Below are positions 13,701-13,790 of a stretch of 13,790 nucleotides of DNA, one piece after another. The DNA is taken from NCBI GenBank assembly GCA_003139735.1, contig PLGA01000445.1, forward strand, positions 1 to 13,790, written 5' to 3'. This DNA comes from Bryobacterales bacterium. Its GTDB lineage: Bacteria; Acidobacteriota; Terriglobia; Bryobacterales; Bryobacteraceae. Under the pieces are notes generated by a model. The model was not told where the DNA came from and made no database searches. It was given only the letters and a program-made list of their open reading frames with translations. Position numbers and translations under genes: made by a program. The number at the start of each line of letters is the position of its first letter. Position 1 is the stretch's first letter.

Positions 13701-13790
13701 CATTGCATCCGTAGGCAGTAAACCACTCCGCAAAATTCCGTAAGTATCTGATTCCCAGCAATTTACCCTTTTGGCACCGAAGAACTTCGG

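Larger units (their letters stand above)
11824..13790 (+). mobile_element. IS1634-family insertion sequence
   Basis: The left end starts CCGAAGTTCT (11824-11833). The exact reverse complement AGAACTTCGG is the last ten bases of the window (13781-13790). Weaker similarity continues inward (an AAGGG block about 21-26 bp from each tip). The enclosed 1967 bp carry one 580-codon transposase, with 134 bp of left and 90 bp of right flank, a size and plan normal for IS1634 elements. The left end falls directly after the conserved RLG of MazF, which independently supports the boundary. The target duplication cannot be checked because the window stops at the right tip. The tip may also extend a base or two further on either side. 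Confidence 0.78.

Noticed and set aside
13777..13790. CCGAAG-AA-CTTCGG hairpin at the window end as a transcription terminator
   Set aside because: It is only a 6-bp stem with a 2-nt centre and no T-run, and its bases are better explained as the right inverted repeat of the IS.

Overview
The window is GC-rich, densely packed bacterial chromosome. The gene content suggests an acidobacterium of the Solibacter/Bryobacter type: an FG-GAP/UnbV repeat protein, DUF1844, a PhnP-like metallo-hydrolase beside ribF, many 4-bp ATGA overlaps, and small toxin-antitoxin cassettes. This assignment rests on gene families I recognise, not on a marker gene.

Layout. Bases 1-2586 are the 3' part of a large export-type protein. 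Its frame is open to the left edge and begins inside a parvulin (PpiC) domain, followed by TPRs, eight calcium-type FG-GAP/VCBS loops and an ASPIC/UnbV tail. Next come a secreted M55 D-aminopeptidase (2659-3534) and a tight five-gene run to 6645: DUF1844 protein, PhnP-like MBL hydrolase, ribF, terC-like membrane protein and a BrnT toxin. The BrnT toxin overlaps a small antitoxin-like gene (6614-6850), and a 54-codon ORF follows. Thymidine kinase (7032-7643, minus strand) is divergent from a three-gene run: an uncharacterised protein with a C-terminal PD-(D/E)XK nuclease core, a DUF697-like membrane protein and a short-chain dehydrogenase (SDR).

Bases 10781-11303 are non-coding and scarred. 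They hold a hairpin, an 11-C homopolymer, a 40-bp relic of the 3' end of a second SDR gene, a short tandem repeat and an 18-bp palindrome. They end in a promoter with an operator-like inverted repeat that drives a mazE/mazF pair. An IS1634-type insertion sequence (11824-13790) has cut mazF: its left inverted repeat begins right after the conserved RLG motif, and the matching right repeat is the last ten bases of the window.

Regulation. Three genes (2659, 3580, 7697) share a TANNAT-N-GG-N5-ATG arrangement with no Shine-Dalgarno at the usual place. This suggests leaderless or nearly leaderless transcripts. The transposase has a 17-bp-spaced promoter with its -10 box only 6 nt before the ATG. 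mazE, in contrast, has a strong GGGGAGG site.

I see no CRISPR array, tRNA, rRNA or clear defence island. The least ordinary points are the parvulin/FG-GAP fusion, the IS-disrupted mazF, the SDR relic, the shared leaderless-promoter pattern, and the predicted nuclease with its DUF697 partner.
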